Positions 16,910-25,598 of a stretch of DNA of 64,000 bases are shown piece after piece. The DNA is from an uncultured Dehalococcoidia bacterium (lineage in GTDB: Bacteria > Chloroflexota > Dehalococcoidia > Lucifugimonadales > UBA3495). The position numbers were made by a program, and so were the translations under genes. How positions within the stretch are numbered: the stretch's first letter is position 1; each line of letters begins with the position of its first letter. The notes under the pieces are model-generated. The model had not been told where the DNA came from. It did no database searches and saw only the letters and a list, made by a program, of their open reading frames with translations. The stretch lies in the NCBI GenBank assembly GCA_951813535.1, contig OX638345.1, positions 4,313,944 through 4,377,943 on the forward strand, given 5' to 3'.

Positions 16910-17791
16910 CTGCTCCGGCGCCTCCGGCAACCGGGCCAGCAGCGACTCCAACCCCAGCGACCCGCACAGCTCTTCCAGATCCGGCCGGCGCACTCCGGTC
17001 CATCGCACCTGTTCCGGTTCGGTTTCGTCCAGCGGCACATCCAGCCTGAGGGTGGCCAGGTCGCGGTAGAGCAACGCGTCGTCCCATTGCTCCGTGAGCG
17101 CCGCCATCAGGTTCCCAGCGCCGCGCACCTTGACGTCCCAGTCCGCCATGTCAACGGGAATATCCTCGATGTGTCCGTATCGGGTCAGCACCGTGGCGGT
17201 GGACCGCGCACCCCAGCGGGGTATGCCGGGTATCCCGTCCGCCGAATCGCCTACCAGCGCCAGGTAGTCCGCGATGGCGGATGGCGGCACTCCAAACTTG
17301 TCCACCACGCCGGCCTCGTCGATGACCTCACCCTTGCGCCGGTCCAGCATCACCACCCGCTGGCCCGACACCACCTGCGACATATCCTTGTCCGGCGAGC
17401 ACATCACCACCTGCTCCACCTCGGGGATTGCCGCAAAGCGCACCGCGGCGGCGGCGATGGCATCGTCCGCCTCAAACTCTTTCATGGGCCAGACGGTGAT
17501 GCCCAAGGCGGCGGTGATCCGCTCGGCCAGCGGAAATTGCGCCAGCAGGTCCGGCTCCACCCCGTCGCCGGTCTTGTAGCCGTCGAACATATCGTTGCGG
17601 AAGGACCGGATCACGCTGTCAAACGCCACCGCGATGTGCGTGACATCGGACTGGCCCAGCAGTGCAATCAGCGACTGCGCCAACCCGTGCGTCGCCTTGA
17701 TATCCCGCCCATCCGGAGTGGTGCGCCCCGGGCGCGGCGAATAGTGCGCCCGAAACAGCTCGAAAGTGCCGTCAACCAGGTGGATCTTCAT
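16901..17791 (-). CDS. Stand-alone 5'-3' exonuclease (PolA N-terminal/Xni-like)
   Basis: This 296-residue protein contains only the 5'-nuclease domain seen at the N-terminus of DNA polymerase I. It starts MKIHLVDGTFELFRAHYS and has THIAVAFDSVIRSFRNDMFDGYKTGDG, the acidic MKEFEADDAIAAAA, MCSPDKDMSQVV, and a helix-3-turn/H2TH region DYLALVGDSADGIPGIPRWGARSTATVL. The acidic metal ligands are preserved. The usual GxGxKTA of the H2TH is changed to RWGARSTA. It should act as a flap endonuclease/5' exonuclease in Okazaki fragment or repair processing. It is convergent with the TIGR01906 gene and 14 bp downstream of the stop-to-stop boundary of the Uma2 cluster on the same strand. Confidence 0.9.
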   Translation of the reverse strand: MKIHLVDGTFELFRAHYSPRPGRTTPDGRDIKATHGLAQSLIALLGQSDVTHIAVAFDSVIRSFRNDMFDGYKTGDGVEPDLLAQFPLAERITAALGITVWPMKEFEADDAIAAAAVRFAAIPEVEQVVMCSPDKDMSQVVSGQRVVMLDRRKGEVIDEAGVVDKFGVPPSAIADYLALVGDSADGIPGIPRWGARSTATVLTRYGHIEDIPVDMADWDVKVRGAGNLMAALTEQWDDALLYRDLATLRLDVPLDETEPEQVRWTGVRRPDLEELCGSLGLESLLARLPEAPEQSL

Positions 17792-17805
17792 CTTCGCCGG
17801 CGCCG

Positions 17806-18507
17806 CTATTCTGCGGCCGTTTCATGCAGCGCAAAGATCCGCTGCCTCACCTCGAATACAAACCCCGCCATCACCGGATCACCGCTGACGGTCTCAGGGT
17901 CTTCCAGCACCTCAACCGCGATTCCCGGACGATACACGTAAACCCGCCTGCGATACGGATCGATCAGCCACCCCAGCAGCGCGCCGTTGGCCATATACCG
18001 CTCCATCTTGCGCTGCAGCGGCGGCAGCCGGTCGGTGCCGGACATGATCTCGACAACCAACGCCGGACAAACCGTGATCGCCCTGGATGAAATGGGACCC
18101 AGCAAATCCATCTGCTCTGGAGACAGCCATGATGCGTCCGGTTCGGCACGGGTTCCGTCCGGCAAACGGACTATGGTACGAGAACTTGGAGCGCGCCCGC
18201 CATTCTCTCTGGACCAGATGGTCACATCTGCGATGGTTTCCCCTTCCGCCAATCCACTATCCAGGTTAACCATCGGATTTATTCTCAACTCTCCTTCGGC
18301 AGTCAGTTCCAGGTAGAACCCACGCCCCTCGTTGGCCCTGGCGAAACCGATAAACCACTGATCGATCTCATCGTCCGTAAGCTTTCCAGCAACCGATTCC
18401 AGGATCGGCTTGATATTGACCGATACTGGATGCGGCAGGTCTATGTAGTAGGACTCGTCACCATCCGTGACGGCTGCAATATTTTTGAGGGCGGCATCGG
18501 TAACCAT
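17806..18507 (-). CDS. Uma2 family endonuclease, paralogue 3
   Basis: This 233-residue Uma2/DUF820 protein starts best at ATG 18507 (GGGGGA 6 nt upstream); the open frame reaches 18540 only by running into the previous gene. It has DLPHPVSVNIKPILESVAGKLTDDEIDQWFIGF, WLSPEQMDLLGP and the core LVVEIMSGTDRLPPLQRKMERYMANGALLGWLIDP. The last 80 residues are almost identical to those of paralogues 4 and 5, while the middle differs. The three genes are head-to-tail with 4-bp gaps, so they form one transcription unit. Confidence 0.9.
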   Translation of the reverse strand: MVTDAALKNIAAVTDGDESYYIDLPHPVSVNIKPILESVAGKLTDDEIDQWFIGFARANEGRGFYLELTAEGELRINPMVNLDSGLAEGETIADVTIWSRENGGRAPSSRTIVRLPDGTRAEPDASWLSPEQMDLLGPISSRAITVCPALVVEIMSGTDRLPPLQRKMERYMANGALLGWLIDPYRRRVYVYRPGIAVEVLEDPETVSGDPVMAGFVFEVRQRIFALHETAAE

Positions 18508-18511
18508 GCGT

Positions 18512-19216
18512 CTATCCCCCAGGGGCGTCGTGCAGCGCAAAGATCCGCTGCCTCACCTCGAACACGAACCCCGCCATCACCGGATCACCGCTGACGGTCT
18601 CAGGGTCTTCCAGCACCTCAACCGCGATTCCCGGACGATACACGTAAACCCGCCTGCGATACGGATCGATCAGCCAGCCCAGCAGCGCCCCGTTGGCCAT
18701 GTACCGCTCCATCTTGCGCTGCAGCGGCGGTAGGGTATCCGTGCCCGACCTGATCTCCGCAACGAACGCCGGACAGACGGTGATGGCCCGGTCCTCCGCG
18801 ACGGGGGGCAGCGTCGCAACCTGCTCAGGGGAAAGCCACAAAGCATCAGGGCGTATCCGGGAGCCGTCGGGCAACCGCATATTGGCGTCCGAGCCGTAGG
18901 CTTCGCCCCCGTGTTCCTCTTCCCAATTGTGCAACGCCCCGATTAATCGAAATTCGGCTCTACCACCGCCTCGGTTTACCATCGGACTAATCACCAACTC
19001 CCCTTCCGCAGTCAATTCCAGGGTGAACCCCCGACCTTCGTTGAGCTCGTGGAACCCCACAAACCACTGGTCAATCTCGTCCTCAGTAAGCTTGCCGGCC
19101 ACTGATTCTAGGATGGGCCGGATGTTGACCCACACCGGATGGGGCAGGTCGATGTAGTAGGACTCGTCACCATCCGTAACGGCGGCGATGTCTTTGAGCG
19201 CGACGTCGGTAACCAT
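18512..19216 (-). CDS. Uma2 family endonuclease, paralogue 4
   Basis: This 234-residue Uma2/DUF820 protein is the middle gene of a three-gene tandem. The N-terminus (MVTDVALKDIAAVTDGDESYYIDLPHP) is nearly identical to that of paralogue 3. The middle (about 95-150) is distinct, with an ALHNWEEEHGGEAYGSDANM segment. The C-terminal core FVAEIRSGTDTLPPLQRKMERYMANG is followed by the shared tail YRRRVYVYRPGIAVEVLEDP. The start at 19216 has the same GGGGGA spacing as paralogue 3. It ends 4 bp before paralogue 3 begins. Confidence 0.9.
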   Translation of the reverse strand: MVTDVALKDIAAVTDGDESYYIDLPHPVWVNIRPILESVAGKLTEDEIDQWFVGFHELNEGRGFTLELTAEGELVISPMVNRGGGRAEFRLIGALHNWEEEHGGEAYGSDANMRLPDGSRIRPDALWLSPEQVATLPPVAEDRAITVCPAFVAEIRSGTDTLPPLQRKMERYMANGALLGWLIDPYRRRVYVYRPGIAVEVLEDPETVSGDPVMAGFVFEVRQRIFALHDAPGG

Positions 19217-19220
19217 GCGT

Positions 19221-19913
19221 CTATCCCCCAGGGGCGTCGTGCAGCGCAAAGATCCGCTGCCTCACCTCGAACACGAACCCCGCCATCACCGGATCACCGC
19301 TGACGGTCTCCGGGTCTTCCAACGTCTCAACGGCGACCTCGGGACGATACACGTAAACCCGCCTGCGATACGGATCGATCAGCCAACCCAGCAGCGCGCC
19401 GTTGGCCATGTACCGCTCCATCTTGCGCTGCAGCGGCGGCAGACGGTCGGACTCGGACATTATCTCGCCTACGAATGCCGGGCAAACGGTTACGGTCCGA
19501 GGCAACACGGGGCCGAGCTCCGCCACTTGTTCCGGCGACAGCCAGGACAGGGCCGGCTCGGCTCGCGCCCCGTCAAGCAGTCGGACAATCGTGCGTGAAC
19601 TCAGGGTGAGTCCGCCGCGTTCACGCGACCATATCAGCAGGCTTCCAATCCCTTCCGCTTCAGCAGCGCCGCCGTGCAAGTTCACCATCGGACTGATCAC
19701 CAACTCCCCTTCCGCAGTCAATTCCAGGGTGAACCCACGCCCCTCGTTCGCCTTTTCGAACCCAACGAACCATCGGTCGATCTCATCGTCCGTAAGCTTG
19801 CCAGCCACCGACTCCAGGATCGGCTTGATGTTGACCGACAGCGGCCCGGCCAACTCAAACTCCTCCGCACTGGAGGAATCTACGGATTGGGTGGTTGTGG
19901 CAGCAGTTGCCAT
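19221..19913 (-). CDS. Uma2 family endonuclease, paralogue 5
   Basis: This 230-residue Uma2/DUF820 protein is the first gene of the minus-strand tandem. Its N-terminus differs from the other two (MATAATTTQSVDSSSAEEFE), but from LSVNIKPILESVAGKLTDDEID onward it is related. The C-terminal 80 residues are near-identical (core FVGEIMSESDRLPPLQRKMERYMANG). It starts just 15 bp downstream of the malate synthase stop on the same strand, so it may be expressed by read-through from that operon. Confidence 0.9.
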   Translation of the reverse strand: MATAATTTQSVDSSSAEEFELAGPLSVNIKPILESVAGKLTDDEIDRWFVGFEKANEGRGFTLELTAEGELVISPMVNLHGGAAEAEGIGSLLIWSRERGGLTLSSRTIVRLLDGARAEPALSWLSPEQVAELGPVLPRTVTVCPAFVGEIMSESDRLPPLQRKMERYMANGALLGWLIDPYRRRVYVYRPEVAVETLEDPETVSGDPVMAGFVFEVRQRIFALHDAPGG

Positions 19914-19928
19914 TTTCCAACCGCCGGC

Positions 19929-21506
19929 CTAGTCCAGATAGCGGTAGCCGGGCAGCGTCAGGAACTCAATGAAATCGTCCGACAGCACGATTTCGTCCAA
20001 AAGCTCCACCGCCTTGTCCAGCGCGCCAGGATTGTCCTGACCCCGCTGCTCCACCAGCGCGGCCGCTTCCTGGGCCCGCACCTGGCGATACAGCTCGGCG
20101 GTGATGGGACGGCCATCGTCCAGCGCCGAGCCGTGGTTCAGCCATTGCCAAAGTTGCGACCGTGAAATCTCCGCGGTCGCGGCATCCTCCATCAGCCCGT
20201 AGATGGCCACCGCGCCGTTGCCCCGCGTCCAGGCGTCGATGTACTGCAGGGCCACGCTGACGTTGTTCCGCAGGCCGGCCTCGGTGATCTGTCCTTCCGG
20301 CACCGCCAGCAGATCGTCCGGCGCGATCCGCACTTCAGGGATCATCGACAGCTGGTTCTCCGTCGTAAAGGCCGCCTGGAATACATCCAGCACCGGCTCC
20401 ACCAACCCGGGATGCGCGATCCAGGCCCCGTCAAAGCCCTGGTCAGCCTCCCGCTGCTTGTCCGATCGCACCTGCGCGAAGGCCGCCTCGTTGGCCGCCG
20501 CATCATCACGACGCGGAATGAACGCCGACATGCCGCCCAGCGCGTGCGCGCCACGGCGGTGGCAGGTGTTGACCAGCAACTGCGCCGCCGACGTGAGGAA
20601 GTGCGTCGCCATCGTCACCTGCGCCCGGTCCGGAAAAACCATGTCCGATCGCTTGTTGAACACCTTGATCACGCTGAAGATGTAGTCCCATCGGCCCAGG
20701 TTCAGGCCGGCCGGCCGCTCCCGCAACTCGTACAGGATCTCCTCCATCTCGAAGGCAGCCAGGATGTGCTCGATGAGAACCGTCGGGCTGATGGTCCCTT
20801 GAGGTATCCCCAGGCGCTCCTCGGAGTGCCGGAATACGTCGTTCCAGAGCCGCGCCTCCAAGTGCGACTGCAACTTGGGCAGGTAGTAATAGGGACCCGT
20901 ACCGTGGCCCCGCTGCGCCGCGTGGTTGTGATACACCGTCAGGCCAAAGTCGAAGAAACTGCCGGCCACGGGCTCGCCATCCACCAGCACGTGCCGCTCC
21001 ATCAGATGCAGACCCCTTGGCCGCACGCACAGGGTGGCGATTTCGTCGTTGAGCCGGTACTGCCGTCCGTCCGCTGCCTCGTCGCTGATGGTGTGTTGGT
21101 AGGCATCGCGCACGTTCACCTGGCCGTCCAGCGTGGGCAGCCATGCCGGAGAGTGGGCGTCCTCGAAATCGGTCATGTAGACCTGCGCCCCGCAGTTCAG
21201 CGCGTTGATCACCATGCGCCGGTTGGACGACGGCCCGGTGATCTCAACCCGGCGGTTGGTGAGGTCGGTGGGAGCCGGCTGCACCCGCCAGTCTCCCTCG
21301 CGCACGCTCCGCGTCTCCACCAGGAAGTCCGGCGTCGCCCCCGCGTCGATCTCCGCCTGCCGCCGCGCGCGGGCCTGCATCAGCCGCCGCCGCGTGGTCT
21401 CAAAGTTCCGGTGCAGTTCGGCGACGAACTCCAGCGCGTCATCCGTCAGCACCTCCCCGTATTGGGTAGGCACTGGCCCGAGGATTTGTACATTGTTGTC
21501 TGCCAT
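19929..21506 (-). CDS. aceB: Malate synthase A
   Basis: This 525-residue protein is a malate synthase of the A type, which condenses acetyl-CoA and glyoxylate to malate. Landmarks are VYMTDFEDAHSPAW, TLCVRPRGLHLMERHVLVDGEPV, YYYLPKLQSHLEARLWNDVF, LIEHILAAFEMEEILYELRERPAGLNLGRWDYIFS, and DKQREADQGFDGAWIAHPGLV. Catalytic Arg (VRPRGLH), Glu and Asp of the FEMEEI and TDFEDAH segments are present. No isocitrate lyase is seen in this window, so glyoxylate might come from elsewhere, for example glycolate oxidation or purine breakdown. A PEPCK-like gene lies upstream on the same strand and its 3' end is 165 bp away. Confidence 0.95.
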   Translation of the reverse strand: MADNNVQILGPVPTQYGEVLTDDALEFVAELHRNFETTRRRLMQARARRQAEIDAGATPDFLVETRSVREGDWRVQPAPTDLTNRRVEITGPSSNRRMVINALNCGAQVYMTDFEDAHSPAWLPTLDGQVNVRDAYQHTISDEAADGRQYRLNDEIATLCVRPRGLHLMERHVLVDGEPVAGSFFDFGLTVYHNHAAQRGHGTGPYYYLPKLQSHLEARLWNDVFRHSEERLGIPQGTISPTVLIEHILAAFEMEEILYELRERPAGLNLGRWDYIFSVIKVFNKRSDMVFPDRAQVTMATHFLTSAAQLLVNTCHRRGAHALGGMSAFIPRRDDAAANEAAFAQVRSDKQREADQGFDGAWIAHPGLVEPVLDVFQAAFTTENQLSMIPEVRIAPDDLLAVPEGQITEAGLRNNVSVALQYIDAWTRGNGAVAIYGLMEDAATAEISRSQLWQWLNHGSALDDGRPITAELYRQVRAQEAAALVEQRGQDNPGALDKAVELLDEIVLSDDFIEFLTLPGYRYLD

Positions 21507-21670
21507 GTCTGGTCATCCCGATGGGTTGATTAACCCCTTGAATCATTCATAAATCTGACAGTCGTTGAGGCCAATCGCCTCGCCCGCAGGAACGTCACTG
21601 GAACGGATCCTCAGCAGCCAAATCGCCCCCGTGGTGTCGGCGGGCAGACCCCTGAACGCCTGCATCCAGT

Positions 21671-23974
21671 CTAACCGGCTCGCAACCCCAGCCCGCCCAG
21701 GCTCCCCAGGGCAACGGCATCCAGCGACAGCCCGTTCGCCAAACCCGCGTCGAACTTCCGCTGTAGCTCCCGGAGCTGATAGGCCACCGGGCGCATCCCT
21801 TCGGACCGGTGCGCCGCCGTGTCCGCCAGCGTCTCGTACGCCTGGTCCAGCGACCAGTAGAACGACAGCAGCCACGACAGTTCCCGCTCGTTGGCCGGAG
21901 CCGGAGCATCCGCGATGTCCAGGATGGTGTTGACCACCTTGGTGTAGCGGAGGATCCCCGCCTTGTCCTGCTGGTCCCGGCCGTAGTACCGGCGGCGCAT
22001 CAGCTCAACCACTCGGCCGGCATAGTCCTCTTCACCGTAGATGTTGACCGGCAGCCAGTCATGCCGCAGGTCGACCACCTCGTTGCCGTCGCCGTCCAGG
22101 ATGGCGACCGCCACTTCCGACCGCAGCATCCCGTCGTACTCGAACTTGACCGCGTTCCGCAGCAGCGCTTCCTGCAGCATCATCGTCAACTCGCGCGGTA
22201 TCTTGCGGTAGCGCGAACCCGACGCTTCCTCGTTGCTGTCCGCTCCCACTCCGCCGGTGTTGAAGGCGTAGTATTCCTGCGGCATCCCGCCCCACGCCAG
22301 TTGCTGCAGCACGTGATACAGCAGGTTGGCGTTCTCGTCCTCCAGGCCGATGATGAACGGGTCGGAGAAGTACTCCACGTACGGCCGGCCGATTGCTCCG
22401 ATGGCCGCTCCCATCTGCACCGCCTCGCCGTACATCAGCACCCTGATGTACTGCTCCAGGCTCAGCCGGCGCAGCGGCGGTATCACCGTGTTCTGCCGCA
22501 TCACCTCCTGCCAGAAGACCCGGTCCGTGTTTTCCATGGGCACGTGCACCGAGTCGCTCAACCGCCCGCCCGTGATCTTGGAAATCAGCCCCGCCGCTCC
22601 CTTGCGCTGCAAAAGCCCGCGGCGCGACAGGATCATCCGCATGTTGCGCACCGGGTTTTCCAGGTAGTTGGGTTCCTGGCTGTCCACGTGCACCGGCACG
22701 TTCTCCAGCGTCTCGTCGGGCGAAGTGACGCCCGGCGCGCCGCGCAGCACGTCGTACGTGATCGGATCGTCATCCCGCGTCAGGCCAAAGGGCACGGCGT
22801 AGAAATTGTTCTCCGTGCCGTCGATGGCGTGGGAAATCATGGCGCGCCGCCCGCCCCGGTTGCTCGGGACCGGATCATCCAGCGGCTGCAGCAGCACGAT
22901 GTCGTCGTTCATCGGGTAGACCCCTTCCTCGGGGTCGGTGTCCAGCTTCAGCACTCCGGCCAGCTCGCTGTTGGCCAGCTCCACCATGATGGTCAGCGTG
23001 CTCTTGCCGTGCAGTGACGGGCCCACGGTGACCAGCGCCGTGTTGGCGACGTCGCCGTCCAGCTTGCGCACCCGCGCCATGCTCAGCGCAGCCTGCACCG
23101 CCAGACCGTTCTTCTGCTTCACCTGGTGCATGGCGATGGACAGCGGCCCCATCTTGTGCTCGCCCACGTAGTCAAACCCGAAGTGAAGCGAGAGTCCCCG
23201 CGTCGGCGCCTTGAACACCAGCTGCGTGATTCCGGCCTCGCGCAACTGCGCCTTCAGCCCCTCGTCCAGATCCAGATCATCCATCCAGTGCGGGACGGAA
23301 ACTTCCAGGATGTCGGGCGGATCCTGCCACTCGGCCTCTGGCAGATCAAAGGTCAGCCTCCGCCACATGTAGGGTGCCTGCATGTAGCGCGTGCCGAACA
23401 ACAGTTGCCGCGCATGAAAAGACCGACCTGGCGCGTCGCAAATCTGCCGGTCGGTCTGCACGATGCCCTCTCCGCTGGCGAAGTGGGCCTCCATCTTCTC
23501 GCAAACTCGGTTGAACACCGCCGTGAACAGCCGCTGGTTTTCCTCCGAGAACGCCAGCGCGTCCCGGTTGCGGGTGAACCCTTCCACGAAGTACTGCGTC
23601 AGGTCCGGCCGGCGCACCACGCCCAGCTGGCTGAAGAACGCCAGCCCGCCGTTATCCAGCCGGAACACCGTCTCCGGCCAGACTTTGCTGGAAGCTCGTC
23701 CTGCCGCGTTGGCCTCCGACGCCTCGGCTTCCAGGGCCTGTGCTTCCGCCAGCAGTTCCGACCGCTGTTGCTCCGGAAGGTCCTGGAAGATGGGCATCCG
23801 CGCCACGATCCACTCTTCCGAAGGATTGTACAGAGAACTGTCGCTGCGCTGCCCTCGCCGCGCTATCGCGCACAGCCGCGTCAACGCCGCCTCAAATTCG
23901 GGGACGATTGCGGGTCCGGACAGCGGCGACTTGGCGTCGGGCCGGTCGGCAGTATTCGCGGTGGGGCTAGTCAA
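21671..23974 (-). CDS. PEP carboxykinase (ATP)-like P-loop protein, divergent
   Basis: This 767-residue protein is long and divergent. A phosphate-binding loop GPSLHGKST is at residues 318-326, followed by LKLDTDPEEGVYPMNDDIVLLQPLD and a TENNFYAVPFGLTRDDDPITYDV stretch. The order of P-loop, acidic metal-binding strand and downstream basic region resembles PEPCK/HprK-fold kinases. The canonical PEPCK loop GLSGTGKTT and GDDEHxW are not conserved. It is about 230 residues longer than ordinary ATP-PEPCK, with added N- and C-terminal helices. Being upstream of malate synthase on the same strand, a role at the PEP-oxaloacetate-malate node is attractive but unproven. It could equally be a kinase-like regulator. 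No membrane segments are seen. Confidence 0.5.
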   Translation of the reverse strand: MTSPTANTADRPDAKSPLSGPAIVPEFEAALTRLCAIARRGQRSDSSLYNPSEEWIVARMPIFQDLPEQQRSELLAEAQALEAEASEANAAGRASSKVWPETVFRLDNGGLAFFSQLGVVRRPDLTQYFVEGFTRNRDALAFSEENQRLFTAVFNRVCEKMEAHFASGEGIVQTDRQICDAPGRSFHARQLLFGTRYMQAPYMWRRLTFDLPEAEWQDPPDILEVSVPHWMDDLDLDEGLKAQLREAGITQLVFKAPTRGLSLHFGFDYVGEHKMGPLSIAMHQVKQKNGLAVQAALSMARVRKLDGDVANTALVTVGPSLHGKSTLTIMVELANSELAGVLKLDTDPEEGVYPMNDDIVLLQPLDDPVPSNRGGRRAMISHAIDGTENNFYAVPFGLTRDDDPITYDVLRGAPGVTSPDETLENVPVHVDSQEPNYLENPVRNMRMILSRRGLLQRKGAAGLISKITGGRLSDSVHVPMENTDRVFWQEVMRQNTVIPPLRRLSLEQYIRVLMYGEAVQMGAAIGAIGRPYVEYFSDPFIIGLEDENANLLYHVLQQLAWGGMPQEYYAFNTGGVGADSNEEASGSRYRKIPRELTMMLQEALLRNAVKFEYDGMLRSEVAVAILDGDGNEVVDLRHDWLPVNIYGEEDYAGRVVELMRRRYYGRDQQDKAGILRYTKVVNTILDIADAPAPANERELSWLLSFYWSLDQAYETLADTAAHRSEGMRPVAYQLRELQRKFDAGLANGLSLDAVALGSLGGLGLRAG

Positions 23975-24274
23975 GGCATCTCTCCCAGGGAACGGACACG
24001 ACGCGCGTGACGGCGTGAGCCGTCAATCCTCGCGCCGGGCGTCAGAACGATAAGCATTCCGGCCGGCGGCAATCAGTTCGAAAGAAGGCAGTTGGTTTGC
24101 GAAATCACGAGCCGCCGGCGCCAATTTATGAGTGGAAATCCTGCCAGAATATGCTACCCCTAACCGCCCACACTGTCAAAAACCCCGCGTGCATTTTGCC
24201 ACCGTTTTGGCGCTCCGAACCGGCGTCGATGATACACTCACCCGCCGCACCACGGGGCGCTATCGGAGGTGGGC

Positions 24275-24994
24275 ATGCGCATGTTACCGGACCGACTCCA
24301 ACCGTATCGCCGGCTCGCAGTGGATCTGTTGATGGTCGCGTGCGTGACTGCGGCGGTGATTGGCGCCGCCATGTTGATCAACCGCTGGCTTGTCGAGGCT
24401 ACGGATGCCGGTCGCTTTAGCGACGTTGTCAGCATTGTGCAGTTGTTTGCCACCGCAGTAATCGTGATAGCCGGCGCGGGGTTCGCCTACCGCAAGCTCC
24501 AACTGTTCCGCGACTTCGAGCCACATCTCACCGTCACCCAATCAGCCACCCACCGCACCGTCGGCGCTCAGTACGTGCACATCGCGGTAACTGCCACCTT
24601 GCACAATAGCTCCAAGGTCAGGGTGGAAATACGAGAGAGTTTCTTCAGGCTGCATCAAATCCAACCGCTGGACGATGAGGACATTGAAGCCCTGTACGAA
24701 GCGGCGTTCAACTCTGAGCGGCACGCTGATATTGGCTGGCCGGTTATTGACGAAGCGTTTCGCCGTCTGGGTCCCAATGAATTGGTTATCGAGCCGGGAG
24801 AATACCATCACGAGCCTTGCGAGTTCATCGTGTCCAAAGATGTTGCAACGGTCCTGATCTACTCGTACTTCTACAATCCTGACCATTTTGAAAGCTCACG
24901 TTCTGCTCAAGGATGGACTGCCACAACCGTCCATGATATGTTGGAAACGAGTTACGATGGCAGTGATTCAGCAGAGGGAAATCATGCCAACTGA
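24275..24994 (+). CDS. Two-helix membrane protein of unknown function
   Basis: This 239-residue protein has two transmembrane helices (about residues 13-35 and 52-72) followed by a soluble domain of about 165 residues with a beta-rich pattern (THRTVGAQYVHIAVTATLHNSSKVRVEIRESFFRLHQIQPL, then LVIEPGEYHHEPCEFIVSKDVATVLIYSYFYN). I place the start at ATG 24275, which has CGGAGG 6 nt upstream. I do not recognise a family, but small bacterial membrane proteins of this layout occur as singletons. A tiny gene overlaps its 3' end by 11 bp. Confidence 0.75.
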   Translation: MRMLPDRLQPYRRLAVDLLMVACVTAAVIGAAMLINRWLVEATDAGRFSDVVSIVQLFATAVIVIAGAGFAYRKLQLFRDFEPHLTVTQSATHRTVGAQYVHIAVTATLHNSSKVRVEIRESFFRLHQIQPLDDEDIEALYEAAFNSERHADIGWPVIDEAFRRLGPNELVIEPGEYHHEPCEFIVSKDVATVLIYSYFYNPDHFESSRSAQGWTATTVHDMLETSYDGSDSAEGNHAN

Positions 24995-25133
24995 AAATAG
25001 ACAACCCGAAATTCGCGGTCGGCGCGTCCGACTGATCGAAGGCACGGCCCCGCGCGCGGCGTCCCCCAAAGCGTGGCCGCCCGGCAAACCCCCCGGCGGC
25101 AAACTCCCTCCCGAAGCCAAACCTCGCAACTGA
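24984..25133 (+). CDS. 49-residue Pro/Lys-rich small protein
   Basis: An ATG at 24984 with AGAGGGA 4 nt upstream opens a 49-codon frame (MPTENRQPEIRGRRV... ending PPEAKPRN). It overlaps the previous gene by 11 bp, consistent with translational coupling. The product is basic, with PGKPPGGKLPPEAKP in its second half. No homologue is recognised. Confidence 0.45.
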   Translation: MPTENRQPEIRGRRVRLIEGTAPRAASPKAWPPGKPPGGKLPPEAKPRN

Positions 25134-25172
25134 CGGGTGTCTGGGACCCTCACCGAACTACCGAGGGACGGG

Positions 25173-25358
25173 ATGGTCATGCTGCCTCCGCACCCCACGG
25201 ACGAACACCTCACCCGCGCCAGAGCCCAGCGCGACGCAGAGAACGCCGACAAAAGCCACGGGGGCCGAGGGGTTACGGCGGGCGATGTTGCACTGCTCGC
25301 GGGATTGGTGCTCGCGGTAGTGGCAGTCATCGCCTTGGCGATCCTCGTGCTCATCTGA
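25173..25358 (+). CDS. Small single-pass membrane protein
   Basis: This 61-residue protein starts at ATG 25173 (GAGGGA 5 nt upstream) rather than at the GTG at 25137. A charged N-terminus (HLTRARAQRDAENADKSHGG) precedes one C-terminal membrane helix (VALLAGLVLAVVAVIALAIL). Tail-anchored topology is likely. It lies 40 bp after the 49-codon gene on the same strand. The function is unknown. Confidence 0.55.
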   Translation: MVMLPPHPTDEHLTRARAQRDAENADKSHGGRGVTAGDVALLAGLVLAVVAVIALAILVLI

Positions 25359-25598
25359 CCGCCTCTGCCCAGGATCTTCTCCATAAATCCTGACGCCGGA
25401 CACCCAACTACGCAGACCCGGGCAGCATGGTCCACCGTGCTGCCTTTTTGATGACCCGGCGACATGATCAAGGCGTCCGGGTTCAGGAACCGCAGAACCC
25501 AAGCCGCAAAACATATACAATAGCCTCATCACCAACCACCCGACACCTGCTCGGATCCAACAGGCGGAATGCCCATAACCCCCTCAGGAGGTGCTGCC

